Shown here one piece after another: positions 16,395-25,934 of a DNA stretch of 64,000 nucleotides (within the stretch, counting starts at the first letter, position 1; each line of letters starts with the position of its first letter). The stretch spans positions 1,364,001 through 1,428,000 of the forward strand of contig NZ_SGXC01000002.1 in assembly GCF_004216695.1 (NCBI RefSeq), read 5' to 3'. Position numbers and translations under genes: made by a program. The stretch is from Pigmentiphaga kullae (GTDB lineage: Bacteria > Pseudomonadota > Gammaproteobacteria > Burkholderiales > Burkholderiaceae_B). The notes beneath the pieces are model-generated. The model was not told where the DNA came from, did not search any database, and saw nothing but the letters and a program-made list of their open reading frames with translations.

Positions 16395-17174
16395 TCAAGC
16401 ACTCCGGGTTGTTGCGCCCGCCTCGGCGATGCGCAGGAAGTCTTCGGCCACCAGCGAGGCGCCGCCTATCAGGCCGCCGTCGATGTCGGGCATGGCGAAC
16501 AGTTCGGCGGCGTTGGCCGCCTTGACGCTGCCGCCGTACAGCACCCGCACGCCGGCGCAGTCGACGCCCTGGAGCGCGGCACGGATGGCCGCATGCACTT
16601 CCTGGGCCTGTTCGGGGCTGGCGGTCTTGCCGGTGCCGATCGCCCAGACGGGTTCGTAGGCGATGACCATGGCGGCCACGGCTTCCCGGCCCAGGGCCAG
16701 CACGGGTTTGAGCTGTTCGTCGATGACGGCCAGGGTGCGGCCGGCTTCGCGCTCGGCCAGGGTCTCGCCCACGCAGACGACGGGAGTCAGGCCGGCGGCC
16801 AGCGCGGCCCGGGCCTTGTCGGCCACGAGCTGGCTGGTTTCGCCGTGCAGGCTGCGCCGCTCGGAATGGCCGGCCAGCACGTAGCGGCAGCCGAATTCGG
16901 CCAGCATCGCGCCTGACACCTCGCCAGTGTAGGCGCCCTGGGCATGGACGCTGATGTCCTGGGCGCCCCAGGCGATGTCGGAATCGGTCAGCGCCGACTC
17001 GGCCTGGGCCAGGTACGGAAACGGCACGCAGACGCCGACGTCGCAGGCGGCGGCGCCGGAGGACTGGTTCCAGGCGCTGCGTATGGCCGAGAGCAGCTGG
17101 CCGTTGGTGGCCAGCGCGCCGTGCATCTTCCAGTTGCCCAGCACCAGGCGGCGGATGTTCTGTTTAGTTGCCAT
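16395..17174 (-). CDS. tpiA: Triosephosphate isomerase
   Basis: A 259-residue TIM-barrel enzyme interconverting dihydroxyacetone phosphate and glyceraldehyde 3-phosphate in glycolysis and gluconeogenesis. The active-site Lys16 (GNWKMHG), His (AGHSERR), Glu ([14 protein letters not shown], which includes loop 6) and the phosphate-binding LYGGSVK are all present. The ATG at 17174 is used; an in-frame TTG two codons upstream is less likely. It is followed without a gap by secG, a common betaproteobacterial order. Confidence 0.97.
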   Translation of the reverse strand: MATKQNIRRLVLGNWKMHGALATNGQLLSAIRSAWNQSSGAAACDVGVCVPFPYLAQAESALTDSDIAWGAQDISVHAQGAYTGEVSGAMLAEFGCRYVLAGHSERRSLHGETSQLVADKARAALAAGLTPVVCVGETLAEREAGRTLAVIDEQLKPVLALGREAVAAMVIAYEPVWAIGTGKTASPEQAQEVHAAIRAALQGVDCAGVRVLYGGSVKAANAAELFAMPDIDGGLIGGASLVAEDFLRIAEAGATTRSA

Positions 17175-17301
17175 CGACAAGAATCGAAAAATGCCCGCGT
17201 GGACAAAAATATGCGGGCAAAACCTCGATTGTATCGGCTCCGGCGAACCGCTGCAGCCAATGTCGTAAAAAATGCTGGGCGCGCGAAGCGCGTAGGGGAG
17301 G

Positions 17302-18279
17302 CTAAACCGTCAAGACGATCTTCCCGACGTGCTCGCCCGACTCCATCATGGCGTGGGCCTTGTCCGCCTCGCGCAGCGGGAAGGTGGCATAGACCACCGG
17401 CTTCAGCCGTCCGGACTCGAACAGCGGCCAGACGTTCCGGCGCAGCGCGGCCGCGACTTCGCCCTTGAACTGGGCCGAGCGCGGGCGCAGGGTGGAACCG
17501 GTGATGGTCAGGCGCCGGCTCAGCACCCGGGCAAAGTCGATCTCGCCTTTCGCGCCGCCCAGCAGCGCGATCAGCACGATGCGGCCGTCTTCGGCCAGGC
17601 AGTGGATGTCGCGGGCGACGTAGTCGCCGGCCACCATGTCCAGGATCACGTCCACGCCCCGGCCGTCCGTCAGGCGCTTGATCTCCTGCACGAAATCCTG
17701 GGTGCGGTAGTTGATCCCGGCGGTGGCGCCGAGTTTCTCGACGGCGGCGACGCGCTCGTCGTTGCCCACCGTGGCGTACACCCGGTGGCCCAGCGCCTTG
17801 GCCAACTGGACGGCCGTGGTGCCGATGCCGCTGGCGCCGCCGTGCACCAGCAGCGACTCCTGGCCCGACAGCCGGCCGCGCATGAAGACATTGCTCCAGA
17901 CGGTGAAGTAGGTTTCGGGCAGGCCGGCGGCCTCGACCATGCTCAGCCCCTTGGGCACGGGCAGGCACTGGGTGGCGGGCACGGTGCAATATTCGGCGTA
18001 GCCGCCGCCATTGACCAGCGCGCAGACCGCGTCGCCCACCGCGAAGCCGGATGCGCCCTCGCCCAGCGCGGCCACGGTGCCGGCCACTTCCAGCCCGGGC
18101 AGGTCGGAGGCGCCCGGGGGCGGCGGATAGGTCCCCCGGCGCTGGGCCACGTCCGGCCGGTTGACGCCGGCGGCGGCGACCTGGATCAGGACTTCGCCCG
18201 CGCCGGGCACCGGCGTGGGCCGCTCGGCGGCCTGCAGGACTTCAGGCCCGCCGGGGCGGGAGATTTCGATGACGATCAT
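17302..18279 (-). CDS. NAD(P)H-quinone oxidoreductase (PIG3/QorA type MDR family)
   Basis: A 325-residue zinc-free medium-chain reductase. The N-terminal GroES-like domain shows [16 protein letters not shown], and the Rossmann domain contains [22 protein letters not shown]. Length and motifs match TP53I3-like quinone oxidoreductases that reduce quinones with NADPH. The ATG at 18279 (MIVIEIS) follows GGGAAG; in-frame ATGs further upstream would add an unconserved leader. It is the gene upstream of tpiA on the same strand, 127 nt away. Confidence 0.9.
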   Translation of the reverse strand: MIVIEISRPGGPEVLQAAERPTPVPGAGEVLIQVAAAGVNRPDVAQRRGTYPPPPGASDLPGLEVAGTVAALGEGASGFAVGDAVCALVNGGGYAEYCTVPATQCLPVPKGLSMVEAAGLPETYFTVWSNVFMRGRLSGQESLLVHGGASGIGTTAVQLAKALGHRVYATVGNDERVAAVEKLGATAGINYRTQDFVQEIKRLTDGRGVDVILDMVAGDYVARDIHCLAEDGRIVLIALLGGAKGEIDFARVLSRRLTITGSTLRPRSAQFKGEVAAALRRNVWPLFESGRLKPVVYATFPLREADKAHAMMESGEHVGKIVLTV

Positions 18280-18520
18280 AGCGCGGCTTCCCGTTTTTCT
18301 GGTCATGAAGGCGGTCATCATATACGGCTATGCCACCCCTGCTCCCATCAGGGTCTTGGGGATCGCGAACGGGCATGCGCCCTTCCTGGGGCCACCATAG
18401 CCAAGTTGAATACCGGCAACGGATAAATTCATTCTCTTTTCGGGGGCGGATTGCCTAGACTTGCACCGGTCAGCATTCCGCCCGCATCCCGTCCGGGCGC
18501 ATCCCCACAAGAGAGTAGAC

Positions 18521-18937
18521 ATGAGCACACAAGCCAAAGTCGTCGAAGGCAAGGCCACTCCCCGCGGCAAGTACCCCCACATCAAGCGCGCCGGCGATTT
18601 CCTGTTCGTCTCGGGCACCAGTTCGCGCCGTGCCGACAATACGCTGGCCGGCGTGGAAGTGGACGCCATGGGCACGACCAAGTTCGACATCCGCGCCCAG
18701 ACCCGCGCGGTGCTCGAGAACATCCGCGACATCCTGGGCACCGCCGGCGCCTCGCTGTCCGACGTCGTCGAGATCGGCACCTTCCTGGTCGACATGAGCG
18801 ACTTCGGTGGCTACAACGAAGTCTACGGGGAATTCTTCGACTACGACGGCCCGGCCCGCACCACGGTGGCCGTGCACCAGCTGCCCCACCCGCACCTGCG
18901 CATCGAGATCAAGGCGGTCGCCTACAAGCCCCTCTGA
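18521..18937 (+). CDS. 2-aminomuconate deaminase (RidA superfamily)
   Basis: A 138-residue RidA-superfamily protein with the features of 2-aminomuconate deaminase: [40 protein letters not shown] and a [14 protein letters not shown] active-site segment carrying the conserved Arg. It would convert 2-aminomuconate to 4-oxalocrotonate and ammonia. The next gene, 34 nt downstream, is an ACMS decarboxylase, the enzyme two steps earlier in 3-hydroxyanthranilate and 2-nitrobenzoate breakdown, which strengthens the call. GAGAG precedes the ATG. Confidence 0.88.
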   Translation: MSTQAKVVEGKATPRGKYPHIKRAGDFLFVSGTSSRRADNTLAGVEVDAMGTTKFDIRAQTRAVLENIRDILGTAGASLSDVVEIGTFLVDMSDFGGYNEVYGEFFDYDGPARTTVAVHQLPHPHLRIEIKAVAYKPL

Positions 18938-18971
18938 TCCCGCCACGACAACACCAGACATCAAGCCCATC

Positions 18972-19979
18972 ATGAAAATCGACATGCACGCCCACCACTT
19001 CCCGCGCATCACGCGGGAAGAAGCCGCCGCCCTGAGCGTCGAGCGCGCGCCCTGGCTGCAGGTGGCGCCGGACGGCAAGACCGGCGACATCATGCGCGCC
19101 GACAAGCCCTTCCGCCCCGTCTACGACGCGCTGTGGGATCCGCAGGCGCGCCTGGCCGAGATGGATGCCCAAGGCGTGGACATCCAGATCACCTGCGCCA
19201 CGCCCATCATGTTCGGCTACGAGTTCACGCCGGAGAAGGTCCTGCCCTGGGCCCAGCGCATGAACGACCTGGCGCTGGAATTCTGTGCCGCCGCGCCCAA
19301 GCGCCTGGTGGCGCTGGCGCAGGTGCCGCTGCAGGACATCGACGCCGCCTGCCGCGAGGCCTCGCGCGCCAAGGCCACCGGCCACCACGGCGTGCAGATC
19401 GGCAATCACCTGGGCGACCGCGACCTCGACGACGAGGGCCTGGTCACCTTCCTGCAGCACTGCGCCAATGAAGGCATCCCGCTTCTGGTCCACCCGTGGG
19501 ACATGATGGGCGGCAACCGCATGAAGCAGTGGATGCTGCCCTGGCTGGTGGCCATGCCCGCCGAAACGCAGCTCGGCATCCTGTCGCTGATCCTGTCGGG
19601 CGCCTTCGAGCGCATCCCCGAATCGCTGAAGATCTGCTTCGCCCATGGCGGCGGTTCGTTCGCCTTCATGCTGGGCCGCGTGGACAATGCCTGGAAGCAT
19701 CGCGACATCATCCGCAAGGACTGCCCGCGCCTGCCCTCGGAATACGTCAAGCGCTTCTACGTCGATTCGGCCGTGTTCGATCCGGGCGCGCTGCGCCTGC
19801 TGGCCGACGTGATGGGCACCGACCGCATCATGCTGGGCTCGGACTACCCCTTCCCGCTGGGCGAACAATCCATCGGCAAGCTGGTGGCCGAACAGCCCGG
19901 CTTCAGCGACTCCGACAAACAAGCCATCTATGCCGGCAACGCGGTCGAATTCTTCGGCCTGCAAGCGCTGGTACGCTGA
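18972..19979 (+). CDS. 2-amino-3-carboxymuconate-6-semialdehyde decarboxylase (ACMSD)
   Basis: A 335-residue amidohydrolase-superfamily decarboxylase. The zinc ligands are visible as His6 and His8 (DMHAHHFP), the His of VHPWDMMGG or of CFAHGGG, and the Asp of [28 protein letters not shown] is a signature of ACMSD. The enzyme removes the ring-derived carboxyl from ACMS, made from 3-hydroxyanthranilate, to give 2-aminomuconate 6-semialdehyde. It pairs with the upstream 2-aminomuconate deaminase. The connecting dehydrogenase and the ring-cleaving dioxygenase are not in the window. Confidence 0.92.
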   Translation: MKIDMHAHHFPRITREEAAALSVERAPWLQVAPDGKTGDIMRADKPFRPVYDALWDPQARLAEMDAQGVDIQITCATPIMFGYEFTPEKVLPWAQRMNDLALEFCAAAPKRLVALAQVPLQDIDAACREASRAKATGHHGVQIGNHLGDRDLDDEGLVTFLQHCANEGIPLLVHPWDMMGGNRMKQWMLPWLVAMPAETQLGILSLILSGAFERIPESLKICFAHGGGSFAFMLGRVDNAWKHRDIIRKDCPRLPSEYVKRFYVDSAVFDPGALRLLADVMGTDRIMLGSDYPFPLGEQSIGKLVAEQPGFSDSDKQAIYAGNAVEFFGLQALVR

Positions 19980-20007
19980 CCTCTTCCCACCCCCACAAGG
20001 AAATGCC

Positions 20008-20997
20008 ATGAGTTTCGTCACTGCGTTGCGGCGCACATCGGTCGCTATGGCCGCCGGCCTGACCCTGGCCGGCGCGAGTACGCATAGCGCCCATGCCGAA
20101 TACCCCGAGCGGCCGATCCGCCTGATCGTCCCCTCGCCCCCGGGCGACGGATCGGACGTCCTTGCCCGCAATGTAGGCAAGGCCATGGGCGATGTGTTGG
20201 GTCAGAGCCTGGTGATCGAAAACAAGCCAGGCGCAGGCGGCAGCATCGCCTCGGACATCACAGCCAAGGCAGCCGCCGACGGTTATACGGTGCTGCTGGG
20301 CAACGCCAGTACCCACGCCGTCACGCCGGGGCTCTATAGCAAGCTGCCCTATGATTCCGAGAAAGCCTTCAGCACCGTCTCGCTGCTGGCCAGCGCGCCC
20401 AATGTGCTGGTCGTCAACCCCGCGCTGCCGGTCAAGAACATCGGCGAGTTCATTGCCTACGCCAAGGCCAACCCCGGCAAGCTCAACGTCGGATCGGGCG
20501 GCAATGGTAGCCTGTCGCACCTCTCGGCCATTCTCTTCAACTCCATGGCCGGCATAGATATCCCGCACGTACCCTACAAAGGCGCTGCGCCTGCCGTCAC
20601 CGCCGTCATGGGCGGGGAAATCTCGGCGCTGATGATCAACATCCCGACCGTGTCGCAGCAAATCCAGGCCGGCAAGCTGCGGGCGCTGGCGGTCAGCAGC
20701 CTGGAGCGTTCACCGGCGTTGCCCGACGTGCCGACGCTGAACGAGTCGGGGCTCAAGGGCTACAACACCGAAGCCTGGTTCGGCCTGTTCGTGCCGGCCG
20801 GAACCCCGGCCCCGGCCATCGCCAAACTGCAATCGGCCGCCGCCGCGGCGCTCAAGAACGAAGCGGTGCTGACCAACATCCGCAACATGGGCGCGGTGCC
20901 CAAGGACCTGAAAGGTCAAGCCTTCGCCGATTTCGTCAAGGCCGAAGCCACCAAATACCGGGCCATCATCAAGCAGGCCGACGTCCGCATCGACTAA
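20008..20997 (+). CDS. Bug/TctC-family periplasmic solute-binding protein
   Basis: A 329-residue Bug receptor with a long signal peptide (about residues 1-30, ending AHA), then EYPERPIRLIVPSPPGDGSD and ENKPGAGG. It begins 28 nt after the ACMSD stop with AAGGA before the ATG, so it belongs to that operon and may bind an aminobenzoate or picolinate-like acid; this is inference from context. The SPPGDGSD variant of the usual PFAPGG loop is distinctive. Confidence 0.93.
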   Translation: MSFVTALRRTSVAMAAGLTLAGASTHSAHAEYPERPIRLIVPSPPGDGSDVLARNVGKAMGDVLGQSLVIENKPGAGGSIASDITAKAAADGYTVLLGNASTHAVTPGLYSKLPYDSEKAFSTVSLLASAPNVLVVNPALPVKNIGEFIAYAKANPGKLNVGSGGNGSLSHLSAILFNSMAGIDIPHVPYKGAAPAVTAVMGGEISALMINIPTVSQQIQAGKLRALAVSSLERSPALPDVPTLNESGLKGYNTEAWFGLFVPAGTPAPAIAKLQSAAAAALKNEAVLTNIRNMGAVPKDLKGQAFADFVKAEATKYRAIIKQADVRID

Positions 20998-21006
20998 AGC
21001 CAGTCC

Positions 21007-21032
21007 CGCGCACCGGTCAGAACCGGTGCGCG
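21007..21032. terminator. Stem-loop between convergent Bug and porin genes
   Basis: An 11-bp perfect stem (CGCGCACCGGT pairing with ACCGGTGCGCG) with a 4-nt loop spans the porin stop codon, 10 nt after the Bug stop. There is no clear U-run on either strand, so it may only assist termination or shield the 3' ends. Confidence 0.45.
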
Positions 21033-22078
21033 ATCCCCATCGCGATCTGCCTGCGCCAGGCATCGCCCACCGTTGCCCCCGCCGTGGAGAACAGCCGGAA
21101 TTCGGTCCGGTTGGCGTACACGTACAGCCAGGTCCGCCTGGACAGATCGTAGACATAGGCCAGGCCGTAGTTCTCGATCTTCGAACCGGTCGTCCACTGG
21201 TATCCCAGCAGCACCCTCCCCGCTCCCACCGGCACCTTCACGCCAACCTGATAGGCATGGTCGCGATCGTGCGTGGCCGCGAAACGGGTCGCCCCGTTGG
21301 CCCCCGGATCCACCGTCGGATCGTTCAGCCGGCCGTATCCGCCGTAGAGCGTGAACGTGCCGAAGTCATGGTTCACACCCACCTGCAGGTTGCTGGGCTT
21401 GCCCCGCGCGCCGGCCGTGCTGGCGGGCATGACGTACTGGTAGCTGACCGCCGCCTTGAAGCGGCCGCCGTCGTAGCGCAGGCCCAGGTCCGCCATCCTG
21501 TTGTTGCGGTTGCCGCCGGCAACTTCCGCATCGGCCGTCTGCACGCTATAGCCCAGGCCGGCCTGCACGCCCGCCCAGCGGGGCGAGAAATAATAGGCGG
21601 CGTTGTTGACGCGGGACGTGGTGCCGAAATCGCCGGTGTTGTAGGCGGCCGTCGTGGTCACCGCCGCTTGCTGGAAGCTGGGTCCGAACGGGCTCATCAT
21701 GCCGGCGGTGAACAGCAGCCCGAGATTGGCCATCCGCCCGAGCTGGATCTCGCCAAGCTCCCGGCTCGACAGGCCCACGTAGCTGGCCCGGCCGAACAGC
21801 CGCCCGAAGGCCTGCTGCCCGTTGTCGCCCGTGAAGCCGTTCTCCAGCACGAAACTGGCCTTCCAGCCGTTGCCCAGGTCCTCGGCGCCACGCAGCCCCC
21901 AGCGCGAGGCCACGCTGAGCGAGGGATTGATCGCGTTGATCGTGCCCTTGCCCTGTGTCTTGTCGGACAGGTAGCCGTTGTCGAGAATCCCGTACATCGT
22001 CACGCTGCCCTGCGCGAGCGCGGCCGCGCAGGGAACGAGCGCCAGCGCGACGCCGGCAAGAGACCGGATCGTGGTCAT
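21017..22078 (-). CDS. Gram-negative general porin
   Basis: A 353-residue outer-membrane porin of the betaproteobacterial trimeric type. A signal peptide (about residues 1-22) precedes QGSVTMYGILDNGY, the usual first strand. SRWGLRGAEDLGNGWKA and the loop-3 region follow, and the chain ends in IAHRF with the terminal Phe needed for outer-membrane assembly. It lies 52 nt downstream of a Bug gene on the same strand and probably admits the same small anionic substrate to the periplasm. Confidence 0.93.
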   Translation of the reverse strand: MTTIRSLAGVALALVPCAAALAQGSVTMYGILDNGYLSDKTQGKGTINAINPSLSVASRWGLRGAEDLGNGWKASFVLENGFTGDNGQQAFGRLFGRASYVGLSSRELGEIQLGRMANLGLLFTAGMMSPFGPSFQQAAVTTTAAYNTGDFGTTSRVNNAAYYFSPRWAGVQAGLGYSVQTADAEVAGGNRNNRMADLGLRYDGGRFKAAVSYQYVMPASTAGARGKPSNLQVGVNHDFGTFTLYGGYGRLNDPTVDPGANGATRFAATHDRDHAYQVGVKVPVGAGRVLLGYQWTTGSKIENYGLAYVYDLSRRTWLYVYANRTEFRLFSTAGATVGDAWRRQIAMGIAHRF

Positions 22079-22130
22079 CGATTTCTCCAGTAGGAAGTGG
22101 CGGCGCGGGCCAGCCGCGCCGGAAACGCCG

Positions 22131-23087
22131 CTATTGCGCCTGCAGCCCCGCGATCTCGACCAGGCGGCGGACCTTGGCCTTGTCCGCCGCGATGAAGGCC
22201 CGGTATTCCTCGGGCGAGCCCTTGTAGAGCTGGGTGCCGTAATCGGCCAGCCTGGCCTTCAGCTCGGCCGAGGCGACGACCTTCTGCAATGCGCGGCTCA
22301 AGGTTTCCTGTATGGCCGCGGGCGTTCCCGCCGCCACATACAGCGCGGTCCAGTTGCCCGCCTTCAGGTCCGGCAGGCCGAGCTGCGCGGTCGTCGGCAC
22401 GCCGGGTACCGAAGCCAGCGGCTGGTCGGACATGACGGCCAGCGCGCGCAGCTTGCCGGCGGCCACTTGCGGGCCGACCACCTGGCTGCTGTCCATCAGC
22501 ACGTCGATCTGGCCCCCCGCGACCGCCGTGACCGACTCGCCGCTGCCCTTGTACGGGACCTTGACGATGTCCAGGCCGTAGCTCGCCTTCAGCGTTTCCA
22601 TGCCCAGGTGCAGGGTGCCCGCGGCGCCATAATTGAGAACGCCGGGCCGGGCCCGCGCATAGGCGATCAGTTCATCCAGCGTCCTGACCGCCAGGCTGGA
22701 TCTGACCACCAGCACCGACGGCGTGTTGGTGGCCAGCCCCACCGGCGCGAGCTGCTTGTCCGGATCGTAGGGCAGGTGCTTGTACAACAGGGTATTGACG
22801 ATCTGGGTGCCCACGGTGCCCAGCAGCAGCGTGTAGCCGTCGGCCGGATAGCCCAGCATTTCCTTAACGCCCAGCACGCCGCCCGCGCCCCCGCGGTTCT
22901 CCACGACCACCGTCTGGCCCAGCACGTCGCCCAGGCTCTTGCCGATCTGCCGGGCGGCAAAATCCGAATTGCCGCCCGCCCCGAAAGGCACGATCAGGCG
23001 CAAGGGCCGGTCCGGATACGTCTGGGCCTGCGACGCGCCGGCACAGGAAAACAGTACGACCATCCACCACAATCTCGACAAGCGCAC
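22131..23087 (-). CDS. Bug/TctC-family periplasmic solute-binding protein
   Basis: A 318-residue Bug receptor. The start is the GTG at 23087 with AAGGAG eight bases upstream; no ATG fits. A signal peptide (about residues 1-22, ending SQA) precedes TYPDRPLRLIVPFGAGGNSD and ENRGGAGG. It is the middle gene of an operon with an upstream 2-oxoglutarate-type oxygenase and a downstream porin, so it probably captures the oxygenase substrate. Confidence 0.93.
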   Translation of the reverse strand: MRLSRLWWMVVLFSCAGASQAQTYPDRPLRLIVPFGAGGNSDFAARQIGKSLGDVLGQTVVVENRGGAGGVLGVKEMLGYPADGYTLLLGTVGTQIVNTLLYKHLPYDPDKQLAPVGLATNTPSVLVVRSSLAVRTLDELIAYARARPGVLNYGAAGTLHLGMETLKASYGLDIVKVPYKGSGESVTAVAGGQIDVLMDSSQVVGPQVAAGKLRALAVMSDQPLASVPGVPTTAQLGLPDLKAGNWTALYVAAGTPAAIQETLSRALQKVVASAELKARLADYGTQLYKGSPEEYRAFIAADKAKVRRLVEIAGLQAQ

Positions 23088-23138
23088 GGGAATCTCCTTG
23101 ACTGACCACGATGAGGTGTCTCCTCCCCCGCCTCGGCC

Positions 23139-24179
23139 CTAATCCGCCATGGCGCGCTCCGGGGCGGTGGGATTGATGCGCGCGTAGTTGGCCTTCTTGA
23201 ACTCGCCCCAGACGAAGGGCTTGTCCCGCGGCATCGAGGTATGGAAATCCTCGGGCGCCACATTGGACGGATCGGGGTTGCGGATCTTCGGCGCGATCAC
23301 TTCGTCGTAGGTCGGAAACATGAAGAATGGCACCGAATAGCGTTCCTTCCCATAGCGGTTGATGACCCGGTGTGGCGTGGACGAGAAGACCCCATCGGTC
23401 CAGACCTTCATCACCTCGCCGATGTTCAGCACATAGGTGCCGGGAATCGGCGGCACGCCTATCCACTCGCCGTCCCGGTTGCGGATCTCCAGCCCGCCGG
23501 TCGCGTCCTGGTAGACGAAGGTGAACGCATCCGTGTCGGTATGGGCGCGCGTCCCCAGGTTGGCGCCGGACTCGTCCACCTGTTGCGGCGGATAGTGGAT
23601 GATGCGCAGGGCGTTCATGTCCTTGCGGAAATGCTGGCGGATGGCGTCCCTGGGCAGGTCCAGGCCCAGCTCGAACAACTCGATCATGCTTTCGCCGAAC
23701 CGGCACATGCGCGCGTGATAGGCCAGCAGTACTTCCTTGAGCGCGGGCAGTTCCCGGGGCCAGGGAATCGTCCCGGCCAGGCGCTCCCCCGTCAGCAGGT
23801 CCGGATCGTCGGCAGCCAGCGGCCGGCGGAACTGGAAGGCCTCCTGCTTGTTGGCGGTGATCGTCCCGCCGCGCTCGGCATTGCCCGTTCCCTTGGTAAG
23901 CATGGGCAGGTAGCCCTGGAAGTGGCGGTTTTTGGCCATCGACACGGCATCCTTGGCCTCTTGCGGCAGCGCGAAAAACGCCTTGACCGCCTCGAACACC
24001 CCGTCGATCTGCGCCTGCGGAATGGGATGGTTCTTCAGGTAAAGAAAGCCGACGGTCGCGCAGGCCTCGGCCAGTTCGTCGGCCAGCCTCTTCCTGGACT
24101 CCGGCGTGGCGAATCGCTCGGGCGACATGTCGATGACGGGCACTTCGGAAAAATCCAGCTTGCGGGTGGCAGGCAGCAT
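23139..24179 (-). CDS. Isopenicillin-N-synthase-like Fe(II) oxygenase
   Basis: About 346 residues of the IPNS-like 2-oxoglutarate/Fe(II) oxygenase family. The DIOX_N domain begins at VPVIDMSPE and contains GFLYLKNHPI. The iron facial triad is visible as HxD in RAHTDTDAF and His in STPHRVINR, followed by the Arg of RYSVPFF that contacts the co-substrate. The ATG at 24179 has GGAGAAG immediately upstream and is preferred; an ATG at 24227 would add 16 residues without a ribosome site. It heads a Bug-porin operon and diverges from a LysR gene. Family members hydroxylate or desaturate diverse small molecules. Confidence 0.87.
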   Translation of the reverse strand: MLPATRKLDFSEVPVIDMSPERFATPESRKRLADELAEACATVGFLYLKNHPIPQAQIDGVFEAVKAFFALPQEAKDAVSMAKNRHFQGYLPMLTKGTGNAERGGTITANKQEAFQFRRPLAADDPDLLTGERLAGTIPWPRELPALKEVLLAYHARMCRFGESMIELFELGLDLPRDAIRQHFRKDMNALRIIHYPPQQVDESGANLGTRAHTDTDAFTFVYQDATGGLEIRNRDGEWIGVPPIPGTYVLNIGEVMKVWTDGVFSSTPHRVINRYGKERYSVPFFMFPTYDEVIAPKIRNPDPSNVAPEDFHTSMPRDKPFVWGEFKKANYARINPTAPERAMAD

Positions 24180-24282
24180 GTTCTTCTCCACGGTTGGCGC
24201 CCCGGTGGCGCCGGGTTCGATGTCCATGCGAAGAACTTTAAGATCGTGGAGATATATTGAAAAATTAAAAAATAAGTTCGTC

Positions 24283-24302
24283 CCATAGGTTATCTTCTAT
24301 GG
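24283..24302. promoter_or_regulatory. Inverted repeat, candidate LysR operator
   Basis: CCATAG and CTATGG form a perfect 6-bp inverted repeat with an 8-nt spacer, 21 nt before the LysR start and in the AT-rich gap between divergent genes. Position and symmetry fit autoregulation by the LysR protein and control of the oxygenase-Bug-porin operon. Confidence 0.5.
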
Positions 24303-24323
24303 AAAACCAGCCGGGGCCCAGCG

Positions 24324-25316
24324 ATGTACAAGACCACGACATTCCGCCAGCTCACCGCCATCGACGCCGTCGCCCGCCTGGGCGGCGTCTCGCGCGCCGC
24401 CCAGGCCCTGCACCTGACCCAGCCCACGGTGTCGCTGCAGTTGCGCCTGCTCGAGGAAGCCACCGGCGCCGCGCTGGTCCAGCGGTCCGGGCGCGGCCTG
24501 CTTCTTACGCCCGCCGGCGAAGTCGTGGCCGGCTACGCGAGCCAGATCCTCGAGCTCTGGCGCCACGCCTCGGACGAAGTCGCCAGCCTGAAGGGCCGAT
24601 TGGCCGGCACGCTGCGCGTGGGAGCGCTGATCACGGCCGAGTACCTGCTACCCCCGCTGCTGGTGGCCTTCAACACCGACCGGCCCGACGTGAAGGTCAA
24701 GCTCAGCGTGGGCAATCGCGAAGAGGTCGTGCGCATGCTGACCCGCCATGAAATCGACATCGCCATCATGGGCAAGCCGCCCGGCGACGTGCGCACGGAA
24801 TCGCGGGCCTTCGCCAAGCATCCGATGGCCTTCATCGCCTCGCCCCATCATCCGCTGATGGCCAGACGGGACCTGGCATTGCGCGACCTGGCGGGCGAGA
24901 ACATCCTGGTGCGCGAACACGGCTCGGGGGCCCACAACACGGCCGAGCGGCTGTTCAAGGATGCGGGGCTGCGGTTCTCTCCCGGTTCTGAGCTGTCCAG
25001 CAACGAAGCCATCAAGCAGATGGTGGCCGCGGGACTGGGCATAGGTTTCCTGTCCCTGCACGCCTGCGCCCTGGAGTTTCAGGCGGGCCTGATCGGCCTC
25101 CTGCCGCTGCCCGGCAACCCGGTCGAACACGACTGGTACGTGCTGCACCTGTCCACCGCCCGCCTCCCGCCCGTGGCGTCGGCCTTCCAGGACTTCCTGG
25201 CCGACCACGGCCAGGCGGAGATACGCCGGCAGTTGCAGGCCTTCGACGCGGTGGTGGACCGCCTGCGCGCGAAAGGGCCGCGCCGGCGCGGCGGAAACGC
25301 GCGCCCCAAACCATGA
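24324..25316 (+). CDS. LysR-family transcriptional regulator (CbbR/CysL-like)
   Basis: A 330-residue LysR regulator. The helix-turn-helix segment is GVSRAAQALHLTQPTVSLQLRLLEE, followed by an effector domain with GTLRVGALITAEYLLPPLL, typical of the CbbR/CysL branch. A basic C-terminal tail (RAKGPRRRGGNARPKP) is an addition. It is divergent from the oxygenase-Bug-porin operon and probably controls it in response to the operon's substrate, through the palindrome just upstream. Confidence 0.92.
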   Translation: MYKTTTFRQLTAIDAVARLGGVSRAAQALHLTQPTVSLQLRLLEEATGAALVQRSGRGLLLTPAGEVVAGYASQILELWRHASDEVASLKGRLAGTLRVGALITAEYLLPPLLVAFNTDRPDVKVKLSVGNREEVVRMLTRHEIDIAIMGKPPGDVRTESRAFAKHPMAFIASPHHPLMARRDLALRDLAGENILVREHGSGAHNTAERLFKDAGLRFSPGSELSSNEAIKQMVAAGLGIGFLSLHACALEFQAGLIGLLPLPGNPVEHDWYVLHLSTARLPPVASAFQDFLADHGQAEIRRQLQAFDAVVDRLRAKGPRRRGGNARPKP

Positions 25317-25322
25317 GACTCC

Positions 25323-25339
25323 ACCGCCCGGGCGGTTTT
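25323..25339 (+). terminator. Weak intrinsic terminator after the LysR gene
   Basis: A perfect 14-nt palindrome (ACCGCCCGGGCGGT), able to fold into a 5-bp stem with a 4-nt loop, is followed by a run of four T counting the palindrome's last base, just past the LysR stop. The stem is short. Confidence 0.35.
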
Positions 25340-25487
25340 CCGGCGTACAGACGGATACGGATGGACTAAGCTAGAGCCTTTGCATCCGCACAGGCGGCGG
25401 TCCCCTTGCCGGCATGACACCACACGCAACGCACCCGTTACTTCTTCCCATCGTTCCCCCGCGGGCAGCCACCCCGCGCCAGACGGC

Positions 25488-25934
25488 ATGACCCGGCCCG
25501 CCATCCGCCTCGTCGTCGGCGCCTGGGACGACCTGCGGCACGACGCCTCGTCCATACGCCAGGCCGTCTTCGTCCACGAACAGTCGGTCCCGCTGGAACT
25601 CGAATACGACGATGCCGACGCGGTCTCGCTGCACGCGGTGGCCTATGACGCCGACGGCACGCCCCTGGGCACGGGCCGGCTCCTGCCCGACGGACACATC
25701 GGCCGCATGGCGGTCCACCGCCATGGGCGCGGGCTGGGCGTGGGCGGCGCCATCCTGGACGCCTTGATCGACGAGGCGCGGCGGCGCGGGCACGGCCGGC
25801 TGCTGCTGCACGCGCAGACGCGGGCCCGGGCGTTCTACGAAACACGCGGCTTCGAGGCCGAAGGCGAGGAATTCATGGAGGCCGGCATCGTGCACGTGCT
25901 GATGAGCCGGCGCCTGAAGAACGCCGCTTCATGA
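25488..25934 (+). CDS. GNAT-family N-acetyltransferase
   Basis: A 148-residue GNAT acetyltransferase of the ElaA/YjdJ-like type. RQAVFVHEQSVP is near the N-terminus, the acetyl-CoA pyrophosphate loop is RHGRGLGVGGAIL, and FYETRGFEAEGEEFMEAGIVH is the C-terminal signature. The ATG at 25488 starts at the conserved region; the in-frame upstream extension looks non-coding. The stop overlaps the MFS start by 4 nt, so the two are translationally coupled. The acceptor substrate is unknown. Confidence 0.87.
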   Translation: MTRPAIRLVVGAWDDLRHDASSIRQAVFVHEQSVPLELEYDDADAVSLHAVAYDADGTPLGTGRLLPDGHIGRMAVHRHGRGLGVGGAILDALIDEARRRGHGRLLLHAQTRARAFYETRGFEAEGEEFMEAGIVHVLMSRRLKNAAS

